From CAYFIW01 sp964343265 (GTDB taxonomy: Bacteria > Chloroflexota > Dehalococcoidia > Lucifugimonadales > UBA826), in contig CAYFIW010000001.1 in assembly GCA_964343265.1 (NCBI GenBank), positions 83,244-147,243 on the forward strand: 64,000 nt of DNA, written 5' to 3'. Each line of letters starts with the position of its first letter. Position 1 is the first letter of the stretch. Of this stretch, positions 25,527 through 34,595 are shown piece after piece. Below the pieces are notes generated by a model. It had not been told where the DNA came from. It ran no database searches and worked only from the letters and a program-made list of their open reading frames with translations. The position numbers and the translations under genes were made by a program.

Positions 25527-25883
25527 ATGGCAACAAGAACAATTCCGGAGCCGCTAAGGATCACCATAAGCGAAGAGGCAGCCGTGCACGTAAAGCAATT
25601 TGCTGCTGCTGAAGGCAAGTCGAGTGCCGATCTCAGAGTTGGGGTCAAAGGCGGTGGTTGCTCAGGTCTAACGTACATGTTGGAAATTGTTGATGATGGT
25701 CCTGGGGAGAACGACAAGGTTATTGAAGAACATGACGTAAAGTTGTACGTCGATAAAAAATCCTATGTATTTTTAGCTGGTACGGTGCTTGAGTATTCCG
25801 GTGGGCTTAATGGCAAAGGTTTCGTATTCAATAATCCTAATGCAAAGACTACATGCGGGTGCGGAACATCGTTTAGTGTCTGA
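25527..25883 (+). CDS. IscA/ErpA/HesB-type iron-sulfur carrier
   Basis: A-type carriers take Fe-S clusters from the scaffold to target proteins. The 118-residue product has the family fold and the three ligand cysteines: Cys45 in GGGCSGL and Cys110 and Cys112 in the C-terminal CGCG. It starts at an ATG with GAGGAG upstream, behind the candidate promoter. Next to it, 45 bp downstream, is a YgfZ-type gene, a protein that helps maturation of certain Fe-S enzymes, so the two are likely a functional pair. Confidence 0.92.
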   Translation: MATRTIPEPLRITISEEAAVHVKQFAAAEGKSSADLRVGVKGGGCSGLTYMLEIVDDGPGENDKVIEEHDVKLYVDKKSYVFLAGTVLEYSGGLNGKGFVFNNPNAKTTCGCGTSFSV

Positions 25884-25928
25884 TACGGAAAATTTTTAAA
25901 CCGACTCACACCTCTTTATTGAACTACA

Positions 25929-26825
25929 ATGGAATCTTTTTCCTTTATTGATTTAACTTCTATTTATGGTCGATTAAAGCTTTGTGGCGAAGACAAAGTA
26001 GATTTACTTGACCGACTGAGTACTAATGACATTTCTACGTTGAAAGAGTCAGGTCAGGGTATGTCCACGGTCTTGACCACCAATAAAGGAAGGATTATCG
26101 ATCTATTAAAAGTCTATTTTTTCAAAGATCATTTGATGCTTGTTTCCGATATAGCATCAATTAATAAAGTTTCTGACTGGATTGAGTTTTATACCATCAT
26201 GGAAGATGTGACCCGGATTGATGTTTCTGATAAAAAGTTTCAAATCAGAATATTTTCTGATGAACCTCAAGGAATCTTTCCAGAAATAGACAATTGTAAA
26301 ATCGATAATTTTTTTATAGGTAATTTAGCTGAAGCAAAAGTAACAATCATTTCAAATAAGATGAATCAGAAGACATGCCTAGATGTTATAGGAGATATGT
26401 CTGATAAAGAAAGGATTATTGAGTTTCTCAAAAATTCAGGAACTCAATTGGAATCGAATCAATTTGAAAATATCAGAATTTCACTGGGTTTTCCAAAATT
26501 TGGTATGGAACTGACGGAGGAGTTTAACCCATTAGAAGCAGGATTGATTGATCATATAAGTTTCAATAAAGGTTGCTATATTGGGCAAGAAGTTGTTGCT
26601 CGCTTAAATACTTATGACAAAGTGCAAAGGAAATTAGTCAAATTGTCATGGGATGGATTATTAGAAGGAAATGAAATATTCTCGGGCGGCAAGGTAGTTG
26701 GCGTTATAACCTCAAATCTTGAGGGTGTTGGATTAGGATTTGTACGAAATAACTTTGCAAACTTGGAAAGTGGATTAACGTGCGGTGAGAAATCACTGCA
26801 TGTAACAGAAGTGCTTTCTGATTGA
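25929..26825 (+). CDS. ygfZ: YgfZ/GcvT-fold folate-binding protein
   Basis: YgfZ proteins bind tetrahydrofolate and are needed for repair or maturation of some Fe-S enzymes. The signature KGCYIGQEVVAR occurs at 214-225, with the conserved Cys at 216, and the N-terminal half has the GcvT-like beta-barrel region (LLDRLSTNDIS). At 298 residues the length fits the family. It follows the IscA-type gene by 45 bp and ends 11 bp before a convergent minus-strand gene. Aminomethyltransferase GcvT itself lacks the KGCYIGQE motif. Confidence 0.88.
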   Translation: MESFSFIDLTSIYGRLKLCGEDKVDLLDRLSTNDISTLKESGQGMSTVLTTNKGRIIDLLKVYFFKDHLMLVSDIASINKVSDWIEFYTIMEDVTRIDVSDKKFQIRIFSDEPQGIFPEIDNCKIDNFFIGNLAEAKVTIISNKMNQKTCLDVIGDMSDKERIIEFLKNSGTQLESNQFENIRISLGFPKFGMELTEEFNPLEAGLIDHISFNKGCYIGQEVVARLNTYDKVQRKLVKLSWDGLLEGNEIFSGGKVVGVITSNLEGVGLGFVRNNFANLESGLTCGEKSLHVTEVLSD

Positions 26826-26836
26826 TTTTGGAATAA

Positions 26837-27613
26837 TTATGTGGCTTCCGGCAATTTTGCTGGCAGAGTTACCCCTCCATCGACAATAATCACTTGACCG
26901 CGAATCATTGCAGCTTTTTCACTGCACAGGAAAGTGGTGACATTTGCAATATCTTGAGCGGTTATTATTCTTCCTCCCAGCGTATTTTTACCGGCTGCTA
27001 TCATGTTTTCTTTATTTGGAAAACTGTCTAATGCTCCTGTCTCTATATATCCGCCAGATACCGCGTTGACGTTGATATTTTTGTTGGCAAGTTCCACTGC
27101 AAGATATCTGGTCAATGCTTCCAAAGCAGCCTTAGATGCACCTACAGACAGATAATAGGGAAGGACAGTTCGTGATCCTTCTGAGGTAATATTAATGATG
27201 CTTCCGCCCTCTGTCATCAATTTTGAAGCTTCTATAGAACATAGCCACGGAGCTCTCGCGTTTATGTTCATGGCCCAGTCCCAATGTTTTGGCTCAAGAG
27301 ACTCGGCGGATCTTTGCACACCAGATGCTGCATTGTTTATTAATATGTCCAGTTTACCGAATTCATCACCCACAATCTTAAACATTTCTTGTATTTTCTC
27401 AGGTTCGCCGAGATGAGCCTTGATTTTCAGACATTTGACTCCAAGATCTGTTATTTCCTGCTTGGTCCGTTCGGCAGAATCATGATTCCGCAGATAATTG
27501 AATGCTATGTTGCAACCATTTTGGGCGAATTCTAAAGCAATACTTTTACCAATTCCGCGGGATCCTCCCGTTACGCAAACATATTTACCTTTGAAATCTT
27601 CTGACTTACTCAA
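26837..27613 (-). CDS. fabL: FabL-type enoyl-ACP reductase (SDR)
   Basis: Reduces the trans-2 double bond in the last step of fatty-acid elongation with NADPH. The 258-residue SDR has the nucleotide motif TGGSRGIG (15-22), NNAASGVQR, the segment WDWAMNINA (111-119), and active-site Tyr154 and Lys161 spaced Y-x6-K as in FabL. The order SKAALEALTRYLAVEL then NAVSGGYIETGAL and RGQVIIVDGG is almost word for word Bacillus FabL. It lies 28 bp after fabG on the same strand, completing the elongation cycle in this block. Distinct from FabI and FabK. Confidence 0.88.
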   Translation of the reverse strand: MSKSEDFKGKYVCVTGGSRGIGKSIALEFAQNGCNIAFNYLRNHDSAERTKQEITDLGVKCLKIKAHLGEPEKIQEMFKIVGDEFGKLDILINNAASGVQRSAESLEPKHWDWAMNINARAPWLCSIEASKLMTEGGSIINITSEGSRTVLPYYLSVGASKAALEALTRYLAVELANKNINVNAVSGGYIETGALDSFPNKENMIAAGKNTLGGRIITAQDIANVTTFLCSEKAAMIRGQVIIVDGGVTLPAKLPEAT

Positions 27614-27640
27614 TATAAAATCCAGATTATTCGGTCATCT

Positions 27641-28396
27641 TTATATCGCCATTCCGCCGTCGACGCTTATGACCTGTCCTGTTACATATTTAGCCTTCTG
27701 GCTGGCTAGATAACCAACCATGGCGGATATATCCTCCACTTCCCCAAAACGTTGCATTGGTATCCAAGTCATAATTGTATCTTTCTGTTTATCACTTAAT
27801 ACGTCCACCGTATCGGTGTGTATATACCCTGGTGTGATGGTGTTAACTGTTATATTCCGGGTAGCCACTTCTTTGGCTAAAGCAAAGGTGAATCCATTAA
27901 TGGCAGCTTTTGAAGCAGTGTAATTAGTTTGGCCAATATTACCTCTTAGACCCACCACTGACCCTATATTTATGATTCTTCCCCATCTAGCTTTTACCAT
28001 TGATCTTAATACGGCCCTACTGCAATAAAAGGTTCCATTTAGGTTCGTATTTATTACTCTCTCCCAGGCTTCGTCCTTCATCCTTAATAACAAGCCGTCA
28101 TCGATGACTCCAGCGTTGTTTACCAAAATATCAACTTGGCCAAAAATTTCTTCGGCTGTTGATGCCATTTTTGTGACTTCATTAAGATCTCCAACGTTTG
28201 CTTTGTGTGAGAATGATTCAACACCAAGAGCCTTAACCAATTTAACAGTTTGTTCCGCTTCTTCTTCGGATGTGTTGTAATTAACAACAATGTTTGCACC
28301 CATGGTTGCTAGTTCTATTGCAGAGGCTCGACCGATTCCTTTGCTTGCTCCTGTTACCAAAGCAGTTTTGCCTACTAAGCTATTTGTGTCTTCCAA
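27641..28396 (-). CDS. fabG: 3-oxoacyl-ACP reductase FabG
   Basis: NADPH-dependent keto reduction step of FAS-II. The 251-residue SDR has TGASKGIG (15-22), NNAG (93-96), the catalytic Ser146 (IGSVVG), Tyr159 and Lys163 (YTASK), and the C-terminal TGQVISVDGG. These are full canonical features. Position between plsX and fabL fits fatty-acid synthesis. A generic SDR dehydrogenase is the alternative, but gene context argues for FabG. Confidence 0.92.
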   Translation of the reverse strand: MEDTNSLVGKTALVTGASKGIGRASAIELATMGANIVVNYNTSEEEAEQTVKLVKALGVESFSHKANVGDLNEVTKMASTAEEIFGQVDILVNNAGVIDDGLLLRMKDEAWERVINTNLNGTFYCSRAVLRSMVKARWGRIINIGSVVGLRGNIGQTNYTASKAAINGFTFALAKEVATRNITVNTITPGYIHTDTVDVLSDKQKDTIMTWIPMQRFGEVEDISAMVGYLASQKAKYVTGQVISVDGGMAI

Positions 28397-28426
28397 TTTA
28401 GCTCCATATAGTTTTTACGCGCGAAT

Positions 28427-29434
28427 TTATGTGGTTGTTGCTCTGACTCTTTTTACTTGAGCCAACATCTTTTCAATCAACTTTGTTTCGATGCACATGC
28501 GAGCTGTACCTACTGCTCTCTGTACAGTACCTGCCGTGGCACTTCCATGTCCTATTATGCTAACTCCGTTAACGCCAAATATTGGCCCTCCTCCCCTAGC
28601 ATCAACTACGTTATTGTTTTTATAGAGTTCCTGCATTAGTCTGTCGAGTAGTTCCCCCTGTATTTTTCCAGATAATGCAGAGTGCAGTTGATTTGAAAGG
28701 TCTTTACCTAGCCCCTCAACGAGTTTGAGTACTACATTGCCCACAAATCCGTCGCATACAACGACATCTGCTGTTCCTGAAACAAGGTCGTTACCCTCAA
28801 CATTTCCTATGAAATTAAGGCCACTTTTTGTCAATAGTTCAGTTGATTCTTTTACGAGTGTATTTCCTTTTCCTTCCTCGCTTCCGACACTCAGAATACC
28901 TATCCTGGGCGAGTCTATTCCAATTAGAAGTTCGCTAAATACAGAACCTAATGCAGCGAAACCAAGTAATTGAGTTGGCTTACAATCGATGTTTGATCCA
29001 AGGTCTAGAATAGTTTGGTTTGGGGCCGATCCGATAATTGGCCCGCCAATTGCAGGTCTGTCGATTCCCTCAATCGTACCTAATATTACAACTGCAGCTG
29101 CCATAGTGCCCCCTGTCGATCCCATGGAAACTACGGCGTCAGCCAACTCTTTTTTTACTAGTGATGTTGCCACTGTTATTGATGCATTGGGCTTTTGTCG
29201 TAACGCTAGCGCAGGGGCTTCTCCATCTTCAATTTTACCTTGTGATGCCACTATCGATATAGGAAGGTTTGAAGCGTCATGTTTCAAAAGTTCTGAGCCT
29301 ACTGAATCCTTGTCGCCTACCAATATTATCTCTGTGTTTTTTTCTTGCGCTGCTAGGACTGCTCCTTCGACTGGCACAGCCGGGGCGTTGTCTCCTCCCA
29401 TTGCGTCAATTGCAATTCTAAGTCTCTGTGTCAC
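28427..29434 (-). CDS. plsX: phosphate acyltransferase PlsX
   Basis: Converts acyl-ACP to acyl-phosphate, the donor for the first step of phospholipid synthesis with PlsY. The 335-residue protein starts with RIAIDAMGGDNAP, the diagnostic N-terminus, and has LGSNIDCKPTQLLGFA, EGNDLVSGTADVVVCDGF and GVNGVSIIGHG, all typical PlsX segments. It lies in the minus-strand fatty-acid block, 28 bp downstream of the MaoC genes and 30 bp upstream of fabG. No PlsY is present in the window. Confidence 0.95.
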   Translation of the reverse strand: MTQRLRIAIDAMGGDNAPAVPVEGAVLAAQEKNTEIILVGDKDSVGSELLKHDASNLPISIVASQGKIEDGEAPALALRQKPNASITVATSLVKKELADAVVSMGSTGGTMAAAVVILGTIEGIDRPAIGGPIIGSAPNQTILDLGSNIDCKPTQLLGFAALGSVFSELLIGIDSPRIGILSVGSEEGKGNTLVKESTELLTKSGLNFIGNVEGNDLVSGTADVVVCDGFVGNVVLKLVEGLGKDLSNQLHSALSGKIQGELLDRLMQELYKNNNVVDARGGGPIFGVNGVSIIGHGSATAGTVQRAVGTARMCIETKLIEKMLAQVKRVRATTT

Positions 29435-29462
29435 TAATTATGTCTCCAATATGAGTGGTTAT

Positions 29463-29846
29463 TTATGTAATTACTGATGTGGTCCCAGATATGGCTACCT
29501 CGCCTGTTTGCCTTTTAATCGTAACTGTATACCTGATCTCTCTTCCGTCAGGGATTTCCAAGACTTTCTGGACTTCTGCAGAAGTTGTTATAGTGTCTCC
29601 CGGAAATACTGGAGCCTTGAATCTAATTTTCATACTCCCTGTTTCAGCCCAGGTTTCAGGATATGCGTTGGTCATTAACTCTGAAATTGTCGCAGCTATC
29701 ATCATCCCGTGTGCGATGTTTTTTCCAAATGGGGAACTTTTGCCGAATTCTTCATCCACGTGTATTGGGTTGAAGTCACCTGAAGCCTCCGCATAGGTAT
29801 GTATTTGTTCTTTATCAATTTTTTTTTCTATGGGTGAGATTTTCAT
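29463..29846 (-). CDS. MaoC-like (R)-hydratase, HadB-like subunit
   Basis: Removes water from 3-hydroxyacyl-ACP or -CoA. The hot-dog-fold active-site motif is intact: YAEASGDFNPIHVDEE, with catalytic Asp and His in GDxNPxH. The ATG at 29846 (MKISPIEKK) is preferred; a longer in-frame start at 29942 would lie inside the partner gene. It is 127 residues and follows the related subunit with a 5-bp gap, as in HadA-HadB pairs of actinobacterial FAS-II. Inference: they form the dehydratase of this fatty-acid block. Confidence 0.82.
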   Translation of the reverse strand: MKISPIEKKIDKEQIHTYAEASGDFNPIHVDEEFGKSSPFGKNIAHGMMIAATISELMTNAYPETWAETGSMKIRFKAPVFPGDTITTSAEVQKVLEIPDGREIRYTVTIKRQTGEVAISGTTSVIT

Positions 29847-29851
29847 GGTTT

Positions 29852-30289
29852 TTACGCTGGAATCACTATTGTACTTTTTCCGGTCATGACCGTGTTTCGA
29901 TTGGAATCGCATACAACAAGTTTTACGATCATAAATCTCCATTCTGCTCTAACAGAGTTTGAATTAAGAGTTGCTGTGCAGTCGAGAGTTTCTCCTATAG
30001 GAACTTTTGATAAAAAATTGATCTCTTGACTGGTATGGAGGGTTCCTCCTGGAATTTTAAGATCATTTACCACACCCTTTAGGCTTAAAGCAGCTATTGA
30101 CATAGGGGGCGCAAAGTTATTGGCAGTACTGGACTCTGCCTGATTCTCTGAAGGTACATTATCTTGGACAGCATTTCTGTACTTGGTAACAGATTCTAGG
30201 TCTATTAAATATGTTCTTTTTGATATTGTTTCACCAGTAGACAGCGAACTGTAGTCGATTGTCGAAGCGTGAGATTCTTCAGAAACCAT
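29852..30289 (-). CDS. MaoC N-terminal-like dehydratase subunit, HadA-like
   Basis: A 145-residue hot-dog-fold protein of the FAS1-DH/MaoC N-terminal type. It resembles the non-catalytic or substrate-binding subunit of two-component (R)-3-hydroxyacyl-ACP dehydratases: LSTGETISKRTYLIDLESVTKYRNAV is the start, and GGTLHTSQEINFLSKVPIGETL matches the later core. It lacks the GDxNPxH motif that the adjacent subunit carries, consistent with a heterodimer. It is the first gene of the minus-strand fatty-acid block after the 117-residue unknown gene. Confidence 0.75.
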   Translation of the reverse strand: MVSEESHASTIDYSSLSTGETISKRTYLIDLESVTKYRNAVQDNVPSENQAESSTANNFAPPMSIAALSLKGVVNDLKIPGGTLHTSQEINFLSKVPIGETLDCTATLNSNSVRAEWRFMIVKLVVCDSNRNTVMTGKSTIVIPA

Positions 30290-30405
30290 GTCGTAAAATT
30301 TTCCTCAGTTATGAGCCGGGTAAGTCAATTAAATAAATCGTCCCGCTAGGATTATAGTGTCGAATCTGTGAAGCTATCAATCGTAATCGATCCACTATAA
30401 ATTGG

Positions 30406-30759
30406 TTATTCTGATCCGCCCGCTCTACCTCTTTGAAGTTCCGCCTCCTCAAGCATCCTCGTGAGTATCACCATAGATTCTTCAATACTGTAGTCTAATT
30501 GAGCAATAGAAATAACTCTGAAAAGTACTCCAGTAGATACTCTCACAGGAGTCGATTCTCCCAAGGCTGGGATTTTAACTCCCATAGCTTCAGACATGAA
30601 ACCTGCGGCGGCCATTCCGTATTGGGTTAGAGGACATCGTACTAAGAGTTTCTCATCGTGTGTCAGTAGTATTCCCATTTCATCTTGAGAAAATTCCATT
30701 CTTACATGAGCTCTAGGGATTGATATTAAATCTTCTGCGTATTGGGATACTGTAACCAA
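30406..30759 (-). CDS. unknown 117-residue protein
   Basis: Unrecognised. The TTG start (30759) has GAGGT about 9 bp upstream. The product is soluble, mixed alpha/beta, with a strand-rich first half (ILLTHDEKLLVRCPLTQYG) and a helical, charged C-terminus. It is upstream of the fatty-acid block on the same strand with a 116-bp gap containing nothing I can identify. It could be a small regulator or accessory protein of that block; this is position-based inference only. Confidence 0.55.
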   Translation of the reverse strand: MVTVSQYAEDLISIPRAHVRMEFSQDEMGILLTHDEKLLVRCPLTQYGMAAAGFMSEAMGVKIPALGESTPVRVSTGVLFRVISIAQLDYSIEESMVILTRMLEEAELQRGRAGGSE

Positions 30760-31296
30760 AAGTCGACCTCATACTAGGGGTGATTTTGAACACATTATAC
30801 GTCTAACAGTAAGATTTTTTTCAAGCACGAGAATTCTTACTTTCAATCGGAAAAGACAGGAAGTCAATTACAAGGCCGAATGTACTTGGCCCTGATTTAT
30901 GACGGCACGACAATTCTCAAGACGATTTGTAAAAATAAATTATTAGGAAAATTATTTTGTTATCTTCACCTAAAAACCTTTCATAGACGATTGTCTATGA
31001 TTAGGTGACATTGTCAATATGAACGTTTCCTTTACGACGACAAACGTAAATTTGTTCGATAATAAACCACAATAAACCTTCAATGGGCGAATATTTTTGA
31101 GATACGGCAATAGATTCATGAATAATGCCTCTTGTACCTTAAATGTAAAACAGAAGTTGTAATTTCTTCGCCATAGCCGTATGAGTTTATATTTGCCCTT
31201 TAAATCAAAATATCTTTAGCTGAGTTTTATTTTACGTTTAATATAAAATGGAATTACTATTTTTGAGGCTTTTCACGTGTAAGGGAGACAAATACG
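30760..31296. other. 537-bp AT-rich divergent intergenic region
   Basis: No convincing reading frame on either strand. It holds the hairpin at 30966-31008, a long-range inverted pair ATACGGC/GCCGTAT about 70 bp apart near 31100-31180, and AT-rich DNA before the seryl-tRNA synthetase. No T-box consensus was visible ahead of serS. Promoters for the divergent 117-residue gene and for serS must lie here, but I cannot name boxes with confidence. Confidence 0.5.
30966..31008. repeat. two-tier inverted repeat (hairpin)
   Basis: Outer arms TCACCTAA (30966-30973) and TTAGGTGA (31001-31008) enclose inner arms TCATAGAC (30981-30988) and GTCTATGA (30993-31000) with a GATT loop; a 7-nt bulge lies only on the left. 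All pairs are perfect. There is no T-run after it, so it is not a simple terminator. It may be an operator or RNA structure. Confidence 0.6.
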
Positions 31297-32565
31297 GTGA
31301 TCGATATTGATCTGATTCGTGAAAGACCGGATATTTTACGGGAATCTGGAGAAAAAAGAGGCCAAGAATTTAGAATTGACGAGGCTATTGATTTAGATCG
31401 TCGTCGACGCTCAACTATTACCGAAATTGATAATCTTAGGGCTAAAAGAAATGATGTGTCGCGGGAACTTGGTAAGACTAGTGATAAGCCACAAGAATTG
31501 ATTGAGGAAATGCGTGCGGTTGGTTCCAAAATAAAAATTCTTGAAAGTGATGAAAAACGACTTGCTGAAAATCTCGATTCGATACTTCTGGATATCCCTA
31601 ATGTTCCCAGTGATACATCGCCGGTTGGGCAAGACGAAAGTAAGAATGTTGTTGTTCGTACTATAGGAGAAGCCCCCTCTTTCTCTTTTGAACCAAGACC
31701 TCATTGGGAAATTGGCGAGGAATTGGGAATTATTGATTTTCAAAGTGGAGTGAAATTATCACAATCTCGATTTTATGTTTTAAAAGGCAAAGGAGCCACT
31801 CTACAAAGGGCGGTTATTTCCTGGATGTTGGACCTTCATGTAAAGAATCATAATTACGTTGAGTTGTATTTGCCGTTTATGGTAAATCGCGAAACGGTAA
31901 AAGGGTCAAGTCATTTACCTCATTTCGAGGAAAATATGTACCACGATGAAGAAGATGATTTGTTTATGGTTCCTACAGCTGAAGCACCAATTACGGGATT
32001 ATTTCGGGATGAAATTATCGATGAATCTGACCTACCTTTACGATATGTTTCTCACACACCGTGTTGGAGAAGAGAGAAATTTTCAGCTGGAAGGGACACT
32101 AGGGGAATAAAGAGGGTACATCAATTCGATAAAGTCGAAATGTATAAGTTTGTCAAACCTGAGTCTTCCAATGAAGAATTGGAAAAATTAGTCAAGGATG
32201 CAGAGAGAGTGTGTGAGATTTTAAAAATACCTCACAGGGTATTGGAACTCTGTACGGGTGATTTAGGATTTGCTGCCTCTAAAAGCTACGATGTTGAAAT
32301 GTGGGCCTCTGGGACCTCAGAGTGGCTTGAGGTATCGTCTTGCTCAAATTGCACAGACTTTCAATCAAGACGATCTGCGATACGCTACAGGCCTGAATCA
32401 GGGGGACGCCCTAGATTCCTTCATACCCTAAATGGTTCTGGGCTTGCAGTGCCAAGAGTTCTGATTGCTATTCTTGAAAATTACCAGCAAGAGGATGGCT
32501 CTGTTGTTGTGCCTGAAGTTCTCAGGCCTTTGACTGGTTTCGACAAAATATCACCTGGAAGCTGA
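31297..32565 (+). CDS. serS: seryl-tRNA synthetase
   Basis: Charges tRNA-Ser. The 422-residue class II synthetase has an N-terminal coiled-coil arm (about 1-105, charged heptads), motif 2 in THTPCWRREKFSAGRDTRGI-like sequence (HTPCWRREKFSAG), and motif 3 in NGSGLAVPRVLIAILE near the C-terminus. The GTG start at 31297 follows AAGGGAG. The product appears complete. Its next neighbour, the amidase, begins 31 bp later on the same strand. Confidence 0.97.
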   Translation: MIDIDLIRERPDILRESGEKRGQEFRIDEAIDLDRRRRSTITEIDNLRAKRNDVSRELGKTSDKPQELIEEMRAVGSKIKILESDEKRLAENLDSILLDIPNVPSDTSPVGQDESKNVVVRTIGEAPSFSFEPRPHWEIGEELGIIDFQSGVKLSQSRFYVLKGKGATLQRAVISWMLDLHVKNHNYVELYLPFMVNRETVKGSSHLPHFEENMYHDEEDDLFMVPTAEAPITGLFRDEIIDESDLPLRYVSHTPCWRREKFSAGRDTRGIKRVHQFDKVEMYKFVKPESSNEELEKLVKDAERVCEILKIPHRVLELCTGDLGFAASKSYDVEMWASGTSEWLEVSSCSNCTDFQSRRSAIRYRPESGGRPRFLHTLNGSGLAVPRVLIAILENYQQEDGSVVVPEVLRPLTGFDKISPGS

Positions 32566-32596
32566 TTTCTTCATAGTATCTATATAGGATGTTCTT

Positions 32597-34036
32597 ATGG
32601 ATTTTGAAAGTACAAATAATTTAGCTTATGCATCGGTAAGCGAACTCCTTGATTTATATCGAACGAAACAAGTATCTCCTGTAGAAATGACTGAACTGTT
32701 TATAGACCGTATAGGAAAATTGGACGGGAAATTAAATGCATTTCTTGAGCTCAATTTTTCTCAAGCCCGTGAACAGGCACTGAGAGCAGAAGCAAATATA
32801 TTGAGGGGAGATTCCGAAAGGATATTGGAAGGAATACCAATCACTGTCAAGGATTTAGAATTAACAGAGGGCTTGAGAACAACCAGTGGATCATTGATTT
32901 ACAAGCATCGAATACCGGTTGAAGATTCTATCGTTGTCGAGAGAATAAGGGCATCAGGTGCGATAATTATAGGTAAGAGTAATACACCGGAATTTGGTCT
33001 ACTGGGGGAAACAAGAAACCGTTTGGGTGATCATTGCAGAAACCCCTGGGATATCTCAAAGACGTCTGGTGGATCTAGTGGTGGAGCGGCTGCAGCTTTA
33101 ATTTCTGGTATGTGTACTATTGCTACGGGATCTGATGGTGGAGGTTCCATAAGAATTCCTGCTAGTTTTACAGGGACATATGGCATAAAACCTAGTCAGG
33201 GAAGAGTACCTAGGTATCCTGTATTAAATCCCCCTATTTCTAACCAGACAAGTCAATCAGGTCCCATGGCTCGTTCTGTCTATGATTGTGCTCTGCTACT
33301 GCAAGTCATGTCGGGATATGACCCACGGGATGTTTCTTCCTTAAGAGCAGATGTGCCTAATTTTTCATCATTTGCTGATCCTGTCCATCCGAAAAGTATC
33401 AGCGAAATGAAAATAGGATGGACTCCCGATTTCGGCTATGCAAAAGTTGATCCCGAAGTTCTTAAAATATGTGAAACTGCTGTCAAATCTTTCTCGGATA
33501 TTGGCTGCGATGTTGGAAATTCTACTTTCTCTATCGAGGATCCTTTCGAACACTGGATGGTGCTTTTTTCTACGATGAGTTTGGCTTCTAACTCTGAGCA
33601 TTGGCCTAGTAGATCTGAAGACATGACCGATTACGCAAATGACATTTATGATTTTGGAAGTTCTCTTAGTGCCGCTGATTTTAGTAGAGCAATAGCTAAC
33701 GTAAACAGCATAAGACAGGCGCTGGATGATCAGTTTGAGAAGTTTGATATATTAATATCTCCCACCATGGCTGTACCCCCTTATGAATGCGGAAATCCAC
33801 CACTTACAATTGAGGGTTCTGAACTGGATGGCTCCTGGGGTTGTCTCCCTTTCACATACCCTATAAATTCAGCTGGGAATCCAGCAGCTAGCATTCCAGC
33901 TGGAATGACATCTGGAGGGCTCCCTGTTGGACTACACATAATAGGGAAATATGGAGATGAAGAAACTGTAATTGCAGCGTCTGCTGCTTTTGAGGCTGTA
34001 AATCCATGGTCACACTTAAGGCCTGAAATTTCGTAA
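32597..34036 (+). CDS. amidase-signature family hydrolase
   Basis: Hydrolyses an amide with a Ser-Ser-Lys triad. In this 479-residue protein Lys85 (ITVKDLE), Ser160 (GGSSGG) and Ser184 (GGGSIRIP) have the 24-residue spacing expected of the two serines. GatA of the Glu-tRNA(Gln) amidotransferase is the same family but usually sits with GatB/GatC, which are absent here, so a catabolic amidase is likelier. It follows serS with a 31-bp gap. Confidence 0.88.
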   Translation: MDFESTNNLAYASVSELLDLYRTKQVSPVEMTELFIDRIGKLDGKLNAFLELNFSQAREQALRAEANILRGDSERILEGIPITVKDLELTEGLRTTSGSLIYKHRIPVEDSIVVERIRASGAIIIGKSNTPEFGLLGETRNRLGDHCRNPWDISKTSGGSSGGAAAALISGMCTIATGSDGGGSIRIPASFTGTYGIKPSQGRVPRYPVLNPPISNQTSQSGPMARSVYDCALLLQVMSGYDPRDVSSLRADVPNFSSFADPVHPKSISEMKIGWTPDFGYAKVDPEVLKICETAVKSFSDIGCDVGNSTFSIEDPFEHWMVLFSTMSLASNSEHWPSRSEDMTDYANDIYDFGSSLSAADFSRAIANVNSIRQALDDQFEKFDILISPTMAVPPYECGNPPLTIEGSELDGSWGCLPFTYPINSAGNPAASIPAGMTSGGLPVGLHIIGKYGDEETVIAASAAFEAVNPWSHLRPEIS

Positions 34037-34221
34037 TTAAAATTTGGGATTGTTAAAAATATATTTGTGGCTGAATTCTGGATAAGAATGCGAGTTAAGT
34101 TTTCTAGAGTTGTTGTTGATATTTCTGGTTACCGGTATATTCGTTAGCGTGTCGACTGAATCGGTTTTATAGTTAGCGTTTAATTCGAGCATAAAAACAG
34201 GATGATTTTAGGAGTTTATTT

Positions 34222-34593
34222 ATGGATGTTGTAAGAAAAGATGATGTTACTCCGGATGATGCGAGTAATGCACCTCTGTTCTATGGTGGAAAAGTGACTA
34301 GGCAGCCTTTAGTTGGGTCTCCTAAAACTGATCAATATAATTTCTCACTTGTGTCATTTTATGGTGGGGCTAAAAACCATTTTCATACACACACAAGTGA
34401 TCAGATTTTATTTGCGACTCATGGAGTCGGGATAGTTGCTAATGAGTCGGAGGAAATCGAGATGAATGCAGGAGACACGGCCTTCATTCCCGCGGGTGAA
34501 AAACATTGGCATGGAGCTTCAGACGGCCATGATTTCTTCCATATTTCCTTGACGCGGCCTGATAGTGAAACGGAGATGTTTTTACCGGAATAG
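34222..34593 (+). CDS. cupin-domain protein
   Basis: A 123-residue single-domain cupin. The two metal-binding motifs are visible: NHFHTHTSDQ (first cupin motif with His/His/Glu-like positions) and AGDTAFIPAGEKHWHGA (second motif). Cupins of this type can be isomerases, dioxygenases or sugar-binding proteins, so no activity is assigned. AGGAG precedes the ATG. It ends 2 bp before the convergent MBL gene. Confidence 0.8.
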   Translation: MDVVRKDDVTPDDASNAPLFYGGKVTRQPLVGSPKTDQYNFSLVSFYGGAKNHFHTHTSDQILFATHGVGIVANESEEIEMNAGDTAFIPAGEKHWHGASDGHDFFHISLTRPDSETEMFLPE

Positions 34594-34595
34594 AA

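Noticed and set aside
30760..31296. T-box riboswitch ahead of serS
   Set aside because: No T-box consensus or specifier-like region was visible.
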